Source of the DNA: CAYYUA01 sp964542585
GTDB taxonomy: Bacteria; Bacteroidota; Bacteroidia; CAILMK01; CAYYUA01
Length of the DNA stretch: 64,000 nucleotides
Direction: 5' to 3'
Assembly (NCBI GenBank): GCA_964542585.1
Contig: CAZIUI010000011.1
Span: 1-64,000 of the forward strand
Below the pieces are notes generated by a model. That model worked only from the letters and a program-made list of their open reading frames with translations, was not told the DNA's origin and did not search any database. Both the position numbers and the translations under genes were made by a program. Positions 62,143 through 64,000 of the stretch are shown here, piece after piece. Position 1 is the first letter of the stretch; every line of letters begins with the position of its first letter.

Positions 62143-63108
62143 CTAATCTTTAGCAAGGTCAAAACCACCGTTGAGGGTTGCTGACAAATCTCTGCGGGAG
62201 AGCTGGACGTCATTGAAAGTTCCGGTAATGCGGTCTTCCCTATTGGTAGAAATCCTGATATCACCACCTTCAGAGCTCCATTGGTCTCCATCAAAATTAA
62301 CTGTTACAGAGGCTTCCTTGTCTATCAACTCAGCATTAAACGTTCCTGTTCTACCTATGGAGAATAGGCTAATTGAAACAAAATTACCATCGTTTCCAGT
62401 GAAGCTAATACTGGTCACACCGGGTCCCATTTCTTCTATTTCAGTCACATCAAAGGACGAAATATTCGTAATGGTTCCTTCAACATCACCGGTCAGCTCC
62501 GCTTCAGCCTCGTTGGGGTTGCTGGGATCAGGGTCAGGATCAGGATCACCCCCCTCAGTTTTATTCTTAGAAGCATTGAACTCACCGTTAACTGTAACAG
62601 AGCCGTTACCTTGTGGTGGAACGAGTTTCATGTTGCTAATAGTGCCGGCTATGGTGCTGTCATTGTTCATGGTGATGTTAATGGCTCCTTTAACGAGCTC
62701 ATTTGCAGTGTCAGCCTTAGAAAGCCACAATCCCTGACCTTTCAGCTGAACAGTCATTACCCCTTTTGATCCTTGTAGATTGTCTTGGGAGAGAGCAATC
62801 GGATTAGCAGGCGTATAGGTTCCGGTTTTACCTACCTGCGTAAGGCCAATGGCTACCTGATTGTCATTGGTATTGGTCCAACTGATAGAGGTCTTACCGT
62901 CTTCTTCCTGTACAATGATAGGGCCCTCATTAGCGATTGTTATGGATTTATCCCCACTTAGTTCTAATTTACCCTCGCCTTTAGCGATTTCTGGTTCCGC
63001 TAATCCGCCACCTCCGTTATCGTCATCATCACAACTAGTTAAACTGCCAAAGGCAAGCATGGCCGAAACTCCTAAGCAAAGTCTAAACAATACCGTGGTA
63101 ATAGTCAT
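62143..63108 (-). CDS. Lipoprotein with two tandem modules of the local family
   Basis: The protein has 321 residues from ATG 63108; a GTG three codons earlier is an alternative. Lipobox SLTSC is followed by CDDDDNGGGG, a strong surface-export type start. Module 1 ends with TMNNDSTIAGTI and VTVNGEFNASK; a low-complexity linker of Asp-Pro repeats (DPDPDPDPSNPNE) separates it from module 2, which ends with STNREDRITGTF and ATLNGGFDLAK. The Asp-Pro linker is typical of a flexible extracellular spacer. Two-module design matches its neighbours. Confidence 0.8.
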   Translation of the reverse strand: MTITTVLFRLCLGVSAMLAFGSLTSCDDDDNGGGGLAEPEIAKGEGKLELSGDKSITIANEGPIIVQEEDGKTSISWTNTNDNQVAIGLTQVGKTGTYTPANPIALSQDNLQGSKGVMTVQLKGQGLWLSKADTANELVKGAINITMNNDSTIAGTISNMKLVPPQGNGSVTVNGEFNASKNKTEGGDPDPDPDPSNPNEAEAELTGDVEGTITNISSFDVTEIEEMGPGVTSISFTGNDGNFVSISLFSIGRTGTFNAELIDKEASVTVNFDGDQWSSEGGDIRISTNREDRITGTFNDVQLSRRDLSATLNGGFDLAKD

Positions 63109-63290
63109 GTAAGTCACATATTTTTTACCAATACAAATAAGGGTAAAAGTATTGCAAAAAACAAGAATCCTTTCTTGACATTATGGCATCATTAGGCAGA
63201 TTGGTGTAAATCCTTTGATCAATGGAATAAAAAAGCTCATGCAGCTTAAGCTGAATAGGCTTTTGGTTAATTTATCACTGTAATGGTAAC

Positions 63291-63872
63291 TTACTTTTGG
63301 GCATTAAAAGCACCATTGACCGTAATCGTTGAGTCATCCGAGCTTGAATTTTTGCTAAGGGTTACATCGTTAATAGTACCTGCGACTTTATTGCTATTAT
63401 TAGTGGAAAATTCAACTGACCCATTACTTCCATTAATCCATAAGGTTCCATTCAAGGTAACCTCTATCTGAGAAGCTTTTTCAGGTAATCCCCCACTTGT
63501 TGCATCTTCGATAGATAAAGGCTGATAGGTACCGGTTTCAGCACCTCCGCCTCCGGATTCAGATATTATAATGGTTGCGGTATTTTTATTTTGATCCGAC
63601 CAGTAAATTGTTACTGATGACCGCGTTTCCCCACTACTTACAGTTCCAGCAGTGTCCCTCACATTTGGATCAGTGGTTGAGGCAATGGTATCACTCGCAT
63701 CCCCACTCAAATAAAGTCTGGCACTATTTTCAGATATATTAGGATCTTCTATATTACCACCTCCGTTACCATTACCCCCATCATCATCATCGCTACAGCT
63801 GGAAAGGCCAACGGGGGATAGGGCTAAAGCTGCCATTATGAGGGTGTTGATCATGAGTTTTTTTACGTTCAT
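63291..63872 (-). CDS. Lipoprotein, single-module member of the local family
   Basis: The 193 residues have lipobox VGLSSC and start CSDDDDGGNGNGGG; the S-D-D-D-D exactly resembles the surface-export motif of Bacteroides lipoproteins. One module follows with STNNSNKVAGTI and ITVNGAFNAQK. A TAATTTTG match (minus strand, 63902-63909) may be its -7 element, placing the start near 63895. A possible AAGCT/AGCTT hairpin followed by T's lies near 63229-63247 after the stop. Genes beyond 64000 could continue the array. Confidence 0.78.
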   Translation of the reverse strand: MNVKKLMINTLIMAALALSPVGLSSCSDDDDGGNGNGGGNIEDPNISENSARLYLSGDASDTIASTTDPNVRDTAGTVSSGETRSSVTIYWSDQNKNTATIIISESGGGGAETGTYQPLSIEDATSGGLPEKASQIEVTLNGTLWINGSNGSVEFSTNNSNKVAGTINDVTLSKNSSSDDSTITVNGAFNAQK

Positions 63873-63901
63873 AGCTTGTGATTTTTTGATTATTACTGTT
63901 T

Positions 63902-63909
63902 CAAAATTA
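63902..63909 (-). promoter_or_regulatory. Possible -7 element of the 63291-63872 lipoprotein gene
   Basis: The minus strand reads TAATTTTG, matching TAnnTTTG about 30 nt before the ATG. The -33 position does not show TTG, so confidence is limited. Confidence 0.4.
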
Positions 63910-64000
63910 TAAAAGAAAGTGGTAAATCTTTGCTATTTCTTAAGCTATTATATTAGTATTGTACAACTACCTCGGTAATTCAGATGTAACAAATAATTAT

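Noticed and set aside
62171..62737. Long plus-strand open frames opposite the lipoprotein genes
   Set aside because: They arise from the repetitive, acidic codon use of the minus-strand genes; products are rich in Ser/Leu and have no signal or domain features.

Overview
This window looks like a chromosomal segment of a gliding, type IX secretion-competent member of the Bacteroidota (Cytophagia/Flavobacteriia-like; the genus cannot be named from sequence alone). The support is a GldB homologue, two type A sorting domains and one type B (gliding-associated) sorting domain, the Bacteroidota-type GlmU-like protein, a CxxxY-type CcmE, a Ddl-PASTA gene pair, lipoproteins with Asp-rich N-termini, and promoters of the Bacteroidota form (TTG, about 20 nt, TAnnTTTG). 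No phage, insertion sequence, CRISPR array or rRNA operon is visible. Most of the window is housekeeping and envelope genes in short operons.

Layout. 1-3125: three glycosyltransferase genes (the first cut by the window edge). 3151-8701: a tandem double D-Ala-D-Ala ligase, a membrane-anchored PASTA protein and a type IX secreted protein. 8706-16685 (minus): plsY, a 1469-residue exported protein of unknown function, prmA, tpiA and a GlmU-like gene. 16775-20071: an otsA-otsB fusion, with a second stand-alone otsB divergent from it. 20166-29009: a giant secreted protein of about 30 PKD-like modules. 29041-31455 (minus): a small membrane protein, a haem-copper oxidase subunit III, miaA and a pRiA4b ORF-3-like protein. 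31870-36889: a CAP-domain lipoprotein, a serine hydrolase, an exported barrel-like protein, tRNA-Met(CAU), a pterin dehydratase, a methyltransferase and a carboxypeptidase-regulatory-like exported protein. 36956-44630: a GT39-like enzyme, a Bax-inhibitor-1 protein, pgk, pgi, a DEDDh exonuclease and mtaB. 44731-52225: a secreted gluzincin protease followed by ccmBCDEF. 52280-57222: nadE, an outer-membrane barrel, gldB, a prohibitin-like protein and a membrane zincin. 57219-63872 (minus): five related lipoproteins, four in a row and one beyond a sodium:solute symporter.

How the genes fit together. Three themes dominate: central carbon metabolism (tpiA, pgk, pgi, trehalose synthesis), envelope building (Ddl, PASTA, GlmU-like, PlsY, glycosyltransferases), and secreted or surface proteins (T9SS substrates, the PKD giant, LES-type lipoproteins, GldB). 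The ccm cluster and oxidase subunit III point to aerobic respiration with c-type cytochromes.

The items most worth a second look are: the tandem Ddl fusion with divergent active-site motifs; the eight-module family of acidic lipoproteins at the right end; the very regular Cys-paired PKD giant; the unknown 1469-residue exported protein with a winged-helix-like stretch; and the CxxxY CcmE in a ccm cluster that lacks ccmA, ccmG and ccmH locally.
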